Shown here: in pieces, positions 10,723 to 22,400 of the stretch | Layout of the letters: every line of letters starts with the position of its first letter | Numbering within the stretch: the first letter of the stretch is position 1 | Assembly (NCBI GenBank): GCA_030248215.1 | Contig: JASANG010002067.1 | Location: 186,001-250,000, forward strand | Source of the DNA: Enoplolaimus lenunculus | Lineage: Eukaryota; Nematoda; Enoplea; Enoplida; Thoracostomopsidae | Length of the DNA stretch: 64,000 bases | Direction: 5' to 3' | The notes under the pieces: model-generated | The model's database searches: none | What the model was told of the DNA's origin: nothing | Seen by the model: only the letters and a program-made list of their open reading frames with translations | Program-made: the position numbers and the translations under genes

Positions 10723-10984
10723 TAAAATTGACAATAACACCAATTACAACTCAATGGCAAGGTTTTTGAAATATTACATAAATATACTTAGGTTTTGCTT
10801 AAGTAATTACTTAAGTAGCTGACTTAAGAATATTTAACTTTTCAAGCAAAAGCGAATAAATGTAAGCTTAGAGCCACTGTGACGACTAGGAAGTAGCAAG
10901 CCATAATTTTGCTTTATTTTAAGTAGGCGCAATATACGTACAATCTCAATTAGGCATAAGTTAATATACCTGAACTGATGGTTG

Positions 10985-11205
10985 CGTAACGTCCGGCGCC
11001 GTCCGTCACCGTCTGTCACCGCCCGTCACCCGTCCGGTGCTGTCCGTCACTGGTCGGGCGCTGTCCGTTACCCGTCCGGCGCCGTCCGCCACCGTCTGTT
11101 TTACGGTGCCATCCGTCAACGTCCGTCACCTCTACGGCGCCATCCGTCACCGTCCGTCACCCGCACGGCGCCATCCGTCACCGTCCGTCACCATACGTTA
11201 CCGCA
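10985..11205. repeat. GC-rich minisatellite of CCGTCCGTCAC words
   Basis: Imperfect units contain GTCCGTCACCG, CCCGTCACCCG and GGCGCCATCCGTCACC. In the last part they settle to a spacing of about 40 bases (GGCGCCATCCGTCACCGTCC repeats). Base composition changes abruptly at both edges. The 116-codon plus-strand ORF across it is a product of the repeat. Confidence 0.85.
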
Positions 11206-12797
11206 CGTGAGTTATTTGCGCACGATACCACACTTTAACGAACGGCGCCGTGCGGTGTCAACAAAGTATTGCGTACCCGTAATCTGCAACTCATCAAATT
11301 TGGTCAGTGACTCAAGTATTTACTTAACATAATTACAATTTAGAACCGGCATTTAGAAGGTCAATACTTAATAGCGTATTGCTTAAGTACGACTTAAGCA
11401 AGGTTTCCGAAACCCAACCAATTGTATACGAGGTTTAAAGAAATGTAGTGAAGATATTAATGTTTGAATGCGTGACTTCTTTACAAATCAGCTATATAGC
11501 AGATGTCTTACGAGAAAAATTAATGTATTGTGCTAGCGTTTTTGCTCATTTTGTGCTGGCATATCAATCCAGACTGAATTTTATCTCAATCAAATACTCT
11601 GAACGTTTCATTGGTTTAGCAGGAGTGCACCTATATATACCTATACACTTAACACTATAGTTATTTTCAGAGAAAGTTTAGTCAAAGATATAATAGCAAG
11701 TTTTGTTTCACTAGCTGGTAAAATTTCTGTGGGAACGAACTCCGGTAGTGGCCCGAACGAGGGGGTAGCTAATAAGAGGGAGTGCCGTATTTTGAGTCCC
11801 AATCAATAGGAGTCCGTATCCGTAATAAAAGAGACGTAAGCGGAAGAGCTAACAATAAAAAAATATTTATACAAAAAAAAAAAAAAAAAAAAAAAAACAA
11901 TTAAAAAAAAAAAATGTGGTACAAGACAAATAAACATTTAATTCAACGGATACTTGCAATACCAAACATATATCAGACACGAAGGGCGGATTAAAACTGA
12001 ATAACACTTCGGGACTCAGTCCCCACACAAATAATGTTGTCATGACTAGAAAACTATTCAAACTTCACCCGGTTTCAATTTTGAAGCTCAAACTAAATTT
12101 CGATTTATTTGATTAACAAAATTTCGCGCAAGAAAGTTTGTGTAGCATACCGATAGTTGTTACACGTAGCTTTTAGCGTACGGTTATAAATTTGTATTAC
12201 AACTCACCGATAGCATAGTGATTTAAAACCACCAGTGCCAAAACAAATCGTGTGACCATTTAAAAATAATTTTGTAAATAAACTCATATAATGTGGAAAA
12301 GAATTCTACCAAGATTTGCCGGCAGTCTCACAGAAACCACGGATCTAATTATATGTTATTCTAGTTTTATTTGAAGTAGTCAAAATAAAATATCAAAATT
12401 CAAATTATAAACTCAATGTCCAAAACCAATTTCCAAAGCGGCTATTTTCTGTCAGGTTTTTGTGGACAAATAATTAAACACGAATGTTTTATTACATACT
12501 AGGAACGTATTGTTTTGCAAAATTACATATCGGGTTTCAATTACAGCAAAAATCTACATTGCATGTTTAATTATTTTCACTGCACCCTTGAAACTAATGT
12601 TCTTGATGCCACAGAACCGTATTAATAAATTCTGGCTCAATTCTCCAAGTGGAGAAGAAAATTCCCTCTAACAAAGTTCGGCTATATCATATTTCACATA
12701 TATACATGCGATGCACTGATAAAATTAAAACATGCACCCCCTATGAGAAATTATCAAACAAACAGGACGCATATACCTGACCGAAGTACCTGCTAAT
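11206..12797. other. No gene seen; A-tract and repeat fragment
   Basis: An uninterrupted A run of about 25 bases at 11,872-11,897, followed by a shorter one, adjoins a copy of the ATTCAACGGATA repeat (11,937-11,998), which may be a retroposed junction. The rest is AT-rich with no supported reading frame. Confidence 0.5.
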
Positions 12798-12996
12798 ACA
12801 CTGCAAAAAATGTTAACACAAATTGACAGCCTCTGCGGGACTACACAATCTGAGTCAAACTCGACTCCGCCAGAGCCAAATTCGACTCACTGAATCGCAT
12901 GTTTGAGTCTGCCGGAGGGAATTTGACTCAGTTTGTATACTCCCGTAGAGCCTATTTCGGAGATTGCCAATTTGACTCACCATTTTTTGCAATGTA
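12798..12996. mobile_element. Foldback MITE, older copy
   Basis: It runs from ACACTGCAAAAAATGTTAAC to GACTCACCATTTTTTGCAATG, with inner arms ACTCCGCCAGAGCCAAATTC and CCTATTTCGGAGATTGCC. It is the same family as 3,493-3,702 but with more arm mismatches, so it is probably the older insertion. Confidence 0.75.
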
Positions 12997-13079
12997 TATA
13001 TACCTGTACTGAAATATATACATCACCTGGTTTCTAAATATATTTTGCTTTCTAGAGCAATCCATGCCGTGCGAAAAAT

Positions 13080-13202
13080 TATCACGAAAAAGGGGGCCCC
13101 CGAAAAAAGTAGCCACCGGCCACTTTTTTTCTGAAAAATATGGCCTCAAGACACTTTTTTTCTGAAAAATATGGCCTCCAGACACTTTTTCCCGGAAAAA
13201 TT
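13080..13202. repeat. Tandem repeat, about 41-bp units
   Basis: GCCACTTTTTTTCTGAAAAA, then ATATGGCCTC and GACACTTTTTTTCTGAAAAA, gives about three units of about 41 bases. Two overlapping minus-strand ORFs come from the repeat. Confidence 0.75.
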
Positions 13203-13302
13203 GACCAATGAACATGAGCATGACCTCTCTGAAAACAATGCGTTTCTGCAATACAACCATACATTTTAGTTGCATGTTAACTAGGATTACAAGGGACGTC
13301 AA

Positions 13303-14404
13303 CGCATAGACTGGTAATGCAAATTCGGCCCATGCCTAAGGGAAACAACCGCGTGCGGATTTTTCTTCCACAATAAAAATTTATTCTCAGATACTTTGTG
13401 GCGCTGATGGACCTTTGGTCAGTAAAACCGACAAGACGTTAATACACTGTTACAAAAAGTTTCGATGCTAGAAAATTCAGCACAGTTTATTTTAAACTCG
13501 AAGCGGAAAATCACAAATTATTTCGAACTCATAAAATTCTGATGTATTAAATTAATACATCTACATATTTTTATTTTGAAAAATAACACGCTTTAATGTT
13601 GCTCATCCCAATGTCACATTAACCTACTCGTCAGTTGTAATAGATAGTCAACCACATAAACCATGAAAATCCACGTTTTTATTTGAGTATTTACAAGAGA
13701 TTTTTGTCTAATGTCGATTCTAGGATGTGTATGCCTAACGAGAAACTGTTGCTAGATTTTCATTTTTGCCTTGAAAGGCTGGACTTTATTGTGAAGTTGC
13801 TCCGGCCCTGATCTTGACTTAAGTTGGAATTGGACTTTAACCGTTTTTTTGCAACGATGCGAAGATTAAACGTTATAAAACCTGCAGCAACGACGACATC
13901 TTGTTAGAAAATTGACGTAGAGGACCGAAGTAAGAACTTTGACAAAAGTGCGACTTAAACGTGTATAAAATTAGGTTTTTTAACGTTAGTTAATACACAA
14001 ACTTTTCCTACTCAGCAATTTGCATTTCTGGGTTGCAGCGACGTACTCGCTTCTGCCATATTTCAAATTTTAGGTAAGTTTTGTTTGTAGCTTTAGACCA
14101 GAGATAGTCAGTAGAGATTTTTATTGCTGTATTCATTGCTGCTGCATGAAACAGTACTAGTTTTGCACTTGTAGTCCTGATCATGCTGTGGGATGGGATA
14201 ATTGACGACTGAAAAATCCACATTTATAAACACCTGCCACCTTTAAGCTTACGTCTGTTCTCTGACTTACATTCAAAGTCAACTTGCGGTCTGAAGTCAA
14301 GTTAAATTGTACCGTTGCAACCCAACGATAATCGAGTTGTTTGATTATGAAATGGCAATTATTTGTCAATTCATTCGACACAATATAGAATTATTACTGA
14401 ATAA
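13303..14404. other. No gene supported
   Basis: AT-rich sequence. Two minus-strand ORFs of 66-71 codons (14,008-14,381) overlap each other in different frames and show no recognisable motif or splice context. Nothing else is seen. Confidence 0.5.
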
Positions 14405-14674
14405 TTGAGCGCAGATAAAGCCAATACCGAAATATTAGACAGAGAAAGAGCGCAAGCGATATGTTATACACTACAGCATCTGTTTGTGAGCGTACGCTTT
14501 GGTTATATGAGTTTGTATGCGAAACAAATATATGGTGTCCTTGTAGCGAGCTGTTGTGTGAGATTGTTCGTCGCGTTGCTGCAGATTTTGGGGTTTTACC
14601 GAAGTATCTTGGACGATTTACCGGAAACAGAAAAGGTGGGTATGTTCGAAAATATTGCAGGTGGGCGCAAGTAG
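14405..14674 (+). other. Weak ORF, possible exon with donor near 14,636
   Basis: An 89-codon frame includes FYRSILDDLPETEK, which looks protein-like, and is followed at once by gtgggt, a usable donor. A second overlapping frame (14,461-14,739) is equally long. There is no signal peptide, motif or neighbouring exon, so I treat it as unproven. Confidence 0.15.
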
Positions 14675-14934
14675 GAATGGGAAATAATATTAAACGGTGC
14701 GTTAGTCAGCAACAAAGCTTCAAGTTACTAAACTATTGAATCATATACAGATTAACAACGTATCAGGAATATAACGATTTTTTGTTGGTAAAAGTTTCTT
14801 AGTTTCGTTCGCGTGAATCTGGTGTTGGTATATAAATACACGTAGTCGCTTCTGAGAGTAATTTTACGATCGGTATCACTGTTCATGAGTAAACGCCTTC
14901 AAGTTGGACATTCCAAATTTTTTGACATTTGGTT

Positions 14935-16075
14935 GCATCGTAGGTCCGCACAGTTATGAGTCGTCAATCAGCCATGTACACACGTGCAAGTTTTTGCAGC
15001 GAGAAATCGCAGCTGCAACTTCACGAAATACTTACAGCTGCAACTTCACGAAATACTTGCAGGTGCAACTTCACGAAATACTTGCAACTCCAAGTATTTT
15101 AAGGAAACATCAAGCCTTAAGCCCTATTCACACGTGCAAGTTATTGCAGCAAAAACTTGTACGTGCAACTTGCATGTGCAAGTTTGGTCACAAAGCAGAT
15201 TTTAAGTTCTTGCAGCTGCAAATTATTCATTACAATTCATGTGGTTTAATTTAATTCGCACGTGTGAATGCCGTTGCAAATCGCTCGAATTTCTTGCACT
15301 TGCATTCTCTTCGACAATCAGTTCGAGTATAACCTTCTTTGCCCATGAATGTTTCTTACAACTGAAACTTGCAGCTGCAAGTTTTTTGAAAAATTCATTC
15401 CAAGAACTTGCAGCTGTAAGTGATTCATGATTAATATATGCGAAGAATTTATTCGTAGATATGAATAATCCTGCAAGTCGAATTCATTTATCATCATTGG
15501 CTAAACTGATAGATTATATGTTATGTTTGATATTTATTGCAGTGGTCTGCAAATTATTCACATAAATTCATGTCAAGATTCAGAATGAAAGTTATGATTC
15601 TTTACTAATACTTGCAGCTGCAAGTATTTCGTGCAAGTTGCAGCTGCTAGTTCTCGCAGCAAAAACTTGCACATGTGAATAGGGCTTAATTAACGCGTGC
15701 AAGTTTTTGCAGCGAGAACTCTCAGCTGCAACTTGCACCGGTTTCTTGCTGCTGCAAGTAATTGCAAGGTATATCATTTTCATTCTGAATATTGACATGA
15801 ATTATATGAATAATTTGCAGTTGACTGCAATAAATATCAAGCCATTAATTAGGTGTTTGGCTAATAATGATGAATTAATTCGGCTTGCAAGGCTATTCCT
15901 GCCTATGAATTTATACTTAGCGCATTTTCATAATGAATTAATTGCAACTGCAAGTTCTTCGGTTGATTTTTTGAAAAAACTTTGAAGCCCCATTCACACG
16001 TGCAACTTTTTGCAGCAAAAATTTGCATGACCTCGCTGCAAAAGCTTGCACGTCTGAATCGGGCTTCAGCTACAA
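14935..16075. mobile_element. Cluster of TTGCAGCTGCAA-rich inverted-repeat elements
   Basis: 15,116-15,692 is one element of about 575 bp bounded by AAGCCCTATTCACACGTGCA and TGCACATGTGAATAGGGCTT, exact inverted ends apart from one or two bases. Its interior is studded with CTTGCAGCTGCAAGT palindromes. 15,986-16,068 is an 83-bp miniature of the same type (AGCCCCATTCACACGTGCAA to TGCACGTCTGAATCGGGCTT). 14,965-15,090 holds a third partial copy with a 23-24 base repeat of GCTGCAACTTCACGAAATAC. No transposase is present. Confidence 0.75.
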
Positions 16076-17148
16076 GAAACAGTCACGCGTAAAGGAGGCT
16101 GTACTCGAAATTTTTTGACTAGAAAACGTTTACATAATGATACACTTCCTATATAGTGTATAAAAATGTAAAACAAACCCCGCCACAATCGCCGTAGACG
16201 GTGAAATATCAAACATGTTTGATATTTGAGTTAATTCCAACTTCTTGTATAAATTGAAAAGTCTGAATTATGTACAGCAACACATCCATCGACCAATCAA
16301 AATGCAAGTGTTAGAAATTCAAGCGACTTCAATTTCGTTCACACGTGCAAAATAAACTTAATGGCATGAATTCCAGTGAATTATTGGCAGCTGCTGTTAC
16401 AAGAACTTCGGGAAAAATCTTGATTCGGGAGTAGAACCGGGCCAAATCGATGATGGAAGTTTTAGTCAAGCTGTTCACTTCGCACGTATTATCATTTATC
16501 AGTTGAAAGAAAACTAGCGAGCGAGAACCAACGACTTTTTGTGTTGTATTAATTCTGATACAAAATCTTAATTCTGCATGCAATGCGACTATTTGAAGAA
16601 ATACTTTTAAAATACATCATTATATTCCAGGTGTTCCGTCCATGTATTTTTGCAATACTCGGAGCCGGTAATTTTTGCTGAGAAAACCCGGACCTTGAAC
16701 TGTATAAATTTCCCAAAGTCAAAACCTGGACTTTAAAAAGTTCGTCGAAAACTCATAGAAGACTAAAATGTAACTCCATTAAAGATAAAGTTGTTTAAGC
16801 TTTCTTTCTTGTATTAGGTGCAGTTTTGTAATGGAGTGACAAAATTTGTGATCAGTGAGTGCAGAATACTTCACTAAATCTTGTTACGTTAATATTTCTA
16901 TGCAATGTTTGACTGAAATTTTTTCTTTTGCATGAAAAGTAGTGGTGTGGTGTCTAGCTAGATTCAGTATCAAGCAGTAAGGACCGCTAGTGTTTCACCC
17001 GATTTGTGCCAATTATATAGCGATGGTTTATAAATAGTTAACATCAAAGCGCAAATTGAGCTGCGAGGTCACCGTTGCTGTATGAAAAAGATTTTAGCCT
17101 ATATATTTGCTTTTTGTGTTAGTGCTTTCAGTTTGTTTCTCTTTCAGG
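16076..17148. other. Upstream region of the remodeller gene, no gene seen
   Basis: No coding or repeat structure stands out. CTCTTTCAG at 17,140-17,148 is a plausible acceptor 50 bases before the start codon at 17,199, so a 5' untranslated exon probably lies further left. I cannot place it. Confidence 0.4.
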
Positions 17149-17198
17149 CGCCCCCTCGCGAATGATTGTTGATTATCTACAAACCGGTTGTACGCACA

Positions 17199-19479
17199 AT
17201 GCCTATGCTAAAGCGGCAAGTGTTTTTGCCGAAGCAGACACCGGATGATTTGAAACCGAATGAATATGTTTTTTATTCCCCTTTAACGAAGGAGATCTTT
17301 CGGGATTACGAGTATGTGTAAAAACATTTGTATATGCATTAGAGTTGTCACGCGGCGCTCATGATTTTATCGGTTCTAAGTTGGGGCTAGGTTTTTAGAG
17401 TTATTAACAGTTATATAAGTTTAAGGTTGGCTCATTTAAAACCTTACTCAACACACATTTAAGTTGCCCCGGGGCCAGAACCAGGATCTGAGACCCTGGT
17501 ACCAGAGCCTGGACTGGTACTAACGGCGCCAACGGATACTTCTTTCTCAACGAATAATTGTTTTGTCAAAATATTTGCTTACTGCCGGAACAACCACAAG
17601 CTTTTTCTGTAGCGAAATGAATCGTTGAATTTGCATGACCGAAACGCCAGATTCTTAGTTTGTTTTTCAAGACACAGAGTCAAGTAATGATTGCATTTGC
17701 CCGGTAAATTAAGGGATTGCACTGGATTCGTCGCAAAACTACGAAGTAACTCTTATCACACTTCGTGAGCATCATATGTCTTCGAAATTAGAACTGTGCT
17801 TAGTTTATTGGGTTTCATTTGACTTGTTTCTAAGGTGATAATCAAGCTTATCAGCTGGTTACTTGCTTGAACCTCTAACGATAAGTTTCGGCCGATACTC
17901 TGTGAATGGAAGTATATAAACTTAAAAACATCAGATTATGCATTGAATAAATTGTGGAGGCGACAAAAAATGATCGTACGTAGGTTCGGGTAAGAGTGCT
18001 CTAAATTTTAAGTATGTACAGCGTATACTAAATTAAAATTCCAAAATATATTCAAATTTGCTGTTTCACGTCTACTGATGTAAAGTCTAGTCTGAATTTC
18101 GTTAAGAGGCCCAAGTGGAATAAATGGTTTCAAGAAAACCAAAATCTAACTACAAAGAACCTCTGTTAAATTACGTTTGGAAGATTTTTTGTTGACATCT
18201 CCATGACACCGACACCGAATGGCCCCGGCCATTCAAAAGCCTTTTGACTTTTGATATTTATGCATATAAATAATACAGATACTTACACGTTTACCGTAGA
18301 GTGGCACCGAACCTACGATTTGACCGATTCCGAACCCATTGCGACTTTGCCGAAACCGATACCGAACCTGAGTCTTTTTTTAAAAAGTCCTTCATTTAGG
18401 TGAAACTGTTGTGTAAAATTAAAAGTGACAGCATAATAAACCTAATGTTACACAGAAGATAGAAACAAGTAGATTTAAAATATATATCAAAACAAAGATT
18501 CACTGCAACATGGACTGAGGTTCGAACTACAAATACTTAAAGTTTTGCAAAATGATTCAAGTCTGTTCCAATTCAGTTTCGACAACAGAAACAAGTATCT
18601 CCAAACCGTGCTGGATCCTACTTTTTCAAAACCGTATCTGTATCCGAACCTTCATTTTTTGCGGAATGTAAAACCGAATCAAAACTTTTTGTTGCTGCCC
18701 TGATATACAGGTTGTCAGTAAGAAAGTGTTGCTTATATCGAAACATCTGGTCGCCGGCTATCATTCTGGATGTTGATATTTTAATTTGTGAAAGCTTGAT
18801 TATTTATCTAAATTTGAAGTTGAGACTACCAATTGATATATCCTACGTACGTATGTATTAGTCATATAAGCAAACCAGAATTCAATAAAATAAGCTTTCA
18901 ACGTCTGGTTTTCAGAGAATATTATGAGCGTGTTATTCAGCTGAACTCACTGGTATGGTCATGCAGCTTAACTGGGAAGACCGGATTGACTTTCGAAGTA
19001 TGTTCTTCATTAGTTAAACCACGCTTCATTCATAGTGTTGGTCTTACGCAGTATGTAATAAACAAAATCTGTTATTTATCAAATTAAGCGCAATCCTAAT
19101 TCCGATTAAGTTGGTACCAGATTTTCTAGCATTTCAACGCTCAGAGTTGAACTTCCGTAAACGGAATTTCTTTAACATTGATTTGACCTTTTCATTAATT
19201 ATGTCGTGAAACATTGCATGTTACTGTCTTTAATCGTGCAATTATTCGGTAATATAAGTACTAAAAGGTACTTTACTTGTTCAAGGAAGCAGTAGACTGT
19301 GAACGTGAGGCATACAATTCGATTTCTACCATTCCGCGTATTTTGGAACTTGCAGTATACAGCGTGATAACGACCGTGTGTCGTTTTCGCATGGACGACG
19401 TGGTTGCAGATGTATGGAATTTTATAAAAGACAAATATGCAGCATCGGAATTGATTGAAGTATCTGTTGACGGTGTCAA
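17199..19479 (+). CDS. BAZ1A: WAC domain exons 1-3 of the ACF1/BAZ1A gene
   Basis: Residues about 24-130 form the WAC domain, used by ACF1 for DNA binding and chromatin targeting. Recognisable segments are VFYSPLTKEIFRDYE at the end of exon 1, EYYERVIQLNSLVWSCSLTG in exon 2 and WNFIKDKYAASELIEV in exon 3. Splices: exon 1 ends GA at gtatgt, exon 2 starts AGAATATT and ends GAA at gtatgt, exon 3 ends AA at gtaagc. A 28-codon upstream frame beginning at 17,162 overlaps the start in another frame. Confidence 0.95.
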
Positions 19480-22400
19480 GTAAGCGATTTACTATGGACT
19501 GAATAACGTAAGATGAAATTATTGCAAAATCAGCTTAGTGAAGTTACTTTTAGAAACTGTGTTTGCGAGTTTTGGTAAAGACCCGTTTCTGTGAGGACTC
19601 ACACCAATTTATACTTGGGGTATTGGGGAGTATTGTCAAGTTTCAGTAAAGTTTTTGCTAGTGTGCATCTTTTGTTAACTAAGGCGTTTTATAAGTTACA
19701 CTAAATTTTCATTTCATTTTTGAAATTATTGCGTGAGCTTTGGTTGTAACTGACAGTTTTGTCATAGGGTTGTCCAAGATCACTCATGCGCGTTCTGTTG
19801 TAAGTAGCAACTGAACAACCAAGTTTTGGCATAGGTGCCAACACTAAACGCGGCGTTGTGGCTGTATTGTACGCGTGAAAATTGTTACCATTAATATTAT
19901 AGCAATATTGCATGATCTTGGAAGCTTACCGTTAAGTTCAAATCCATAACTACTAACGGGTTTTCAAACAAGCATGTCAGTTACCCTGCGTTGCAGCAGC
20001 AAGCAGCAATAAACAAACAATTCTTACTTTGGGGATTCAAGTAAAATTGAAATATGCTAGCTAGCAAGTGCCGCTATGTTGTATTTTTATTCTAGGGAAG
20101 ACTGTAAAATTATTAGTGCCAAATACATTGGAAAAGATCCAACGGGTCCGTCATGTGGAGGCAGCTTGCCTGAAAGCCAGCACGCAACGTCGTCTGGATT
20201 TCAACCTAATAAAGCGATATCGGTGAAATGTTCTAGTAGTGGTCGCGCTGAAATTACTTTAGTTGATCTAAGTGGCGACGATGGCACAGATTTAGCTTCC
20301 GTTTGTGCAGAGTAAGTATGTATTTTTCATTTCATATGAGCAATGCGAGGATACGAACGACAATCGGCAGAGTTCCGCGAAACGTTCCATGTCGTATTTG
20401 GACCACAGCTAAATCCACGAACCGTTTGCTGAACGGATTTGGAAAAAATTTTTTGTTTGAAAGCTTATGATCATGCTTTGGTAGCTTCATATTGATGTTT
20501 TTAAATGCAAGGTTTTGCTGTTAACTCAGTATTAATGATGTGCCGATATCAGAATTTTTGCCTATACCGATGCCGATTTTTATTTTGAAGATATGTAGAT
20601 GACAGGATGCAACCGGAAGTGCGGTTCCGGCATTTTTACACCTTCTGGTTCCGGTATTAATTTTTACCGGATTTAATTCCGGTATTAATTTGTGGTCGGT
20701 GAAAATTAAGTTATTTTACTAAAAATGACGATAAAAATTAAATAGATTCCATTAGCATAGTATGTAAACCTTGACAATCGCCGAAAATAAACCATCGAAG
20801 GTAGATTGCGCTTCCGTGGATTATGGAAATATAAAATACAGCAGATAAAGTGAATACCTATTTCTAGCTAGAGTCTTTTCACCAATAATATTGCAAAAAA
20901 AAAATTAAATGAATTTTTGGGTGGCATGTATTGTTCATTTTCCGGTTCCGGTAAATGTAATTCCGATTGCATCCTGCTTGCACCCTGACGTTAACAAATG
21001 AAATTGATAGAATCTCGTTCAGATTTATCTATATTAATTTGCTGTTTGGGTTATGTGATGGAAGTGGGGAGACTGCTCTGGTTTTTTAATTTCAGGCGAA
21101 ATAATTTTTCCAAAAAAACCACAGATCCCAAAGAGAAGGGCGACGACTTAAAACCTAACACATTCATTCCTAATGGCTCTGATTATGAATATTTTGTCGA
21201 ATTGATTGACAAGTCGCATGCGTCTGTTCACGAGTCACGAACAAAATTTTGGGTCAAACACGATGTGATTAGGTAACAAACGATATTTATGAGCTTGTCT
21301 TAGTGATCCCATAAATAGCAAAAGTTGCTACCTATGTGTTGTATTAATAAGAATAACTGAAAATGTGGGTGGGTTTATGTGTAATGCAAAAATTGCTAAT
21401 TGCTCACTCAACTCTGAATCATCAATAGCAACCACCAGTCTGACGTTGCACAGCCGACGGCCAGAAGTTTGTGCTTTGCCACTGAATTTTCCAAAAAGTG
21501 TACTATAAACATTTGCAAGCAACGTTATATAATTAGTGTTTTGTTTACGATTTGAGATACATTAATATCTGCATACAAATATGTGTAGTTGATTTTTTAG
21601 CCGCATACGTGGAGGATTGACAAAGAACAAGCTACGAATGTTGCTCAAAGGTCGATGTTATTTCGATGGACAGAGTTTTCGCTTAAAAGTAAACTGATTT
21701 GATTAACCATGGTATTTTTATCGTATATAATCTTCAGAGGACGACCGGATGCCCAGTTCCGGCAAAAGATCGACATCCAGCTTCGGCTCCGGTATTCTAG
21801 CTTGCCGGATGTTTTTCTAAACTTCAGAAAATGGAACTGATTGACTTTGTTTGACTTACTTTTACATAGTTTATTCTCTCATGCATGTGTTGTAAATGAC
21901 TTTGTTCAACTTTGATAAGTCCGAAGTTTTCGATATCGATTTCCACTTGTCAAATTAATTTATATTGCCGGAAAGCTATATTTTGAGCTTGTCTAAGCGA
22001 AAGATAGCCTAAAACTTAGGCTTCCTCTAGAATCATTCCTCACAAAAAACTGAAACTCTCGAAAAGTAAATATGTTTATTTGGATAACAAGCCAGTACCA
22101 GGCTAAATTTTGCGTTGTTTGTTTTGCAGTACATAGGAAAAACTGAATGCCCTTAAATTAGCAAGTGTCACACAAATATTGCAACTTAGCACAACGCTAC
22201 AAAAACATAAAAATAATAGAATAGGGTCGCTGTTAAAGTGTTATAAATGCATCGGCGCGAAATGTTAAGTTTTGCCACAGAAGCACTTTGGATACATTAG
22301 GCCACGGAAGGACGACAGTACGTATTAGATTTTGATAAGAACTTGCATACATACGAATATCTTGCAATTTGTTTTTTTAATTTATTGTTACATAGGGGTT

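Noticed and set aside
11867..12061. Minus-strand ORF with a signal-like N terminus and a Phe run
   Set aside because: The Phe run is the complement of the A tract and the rest overlaps a dispersed repeat.
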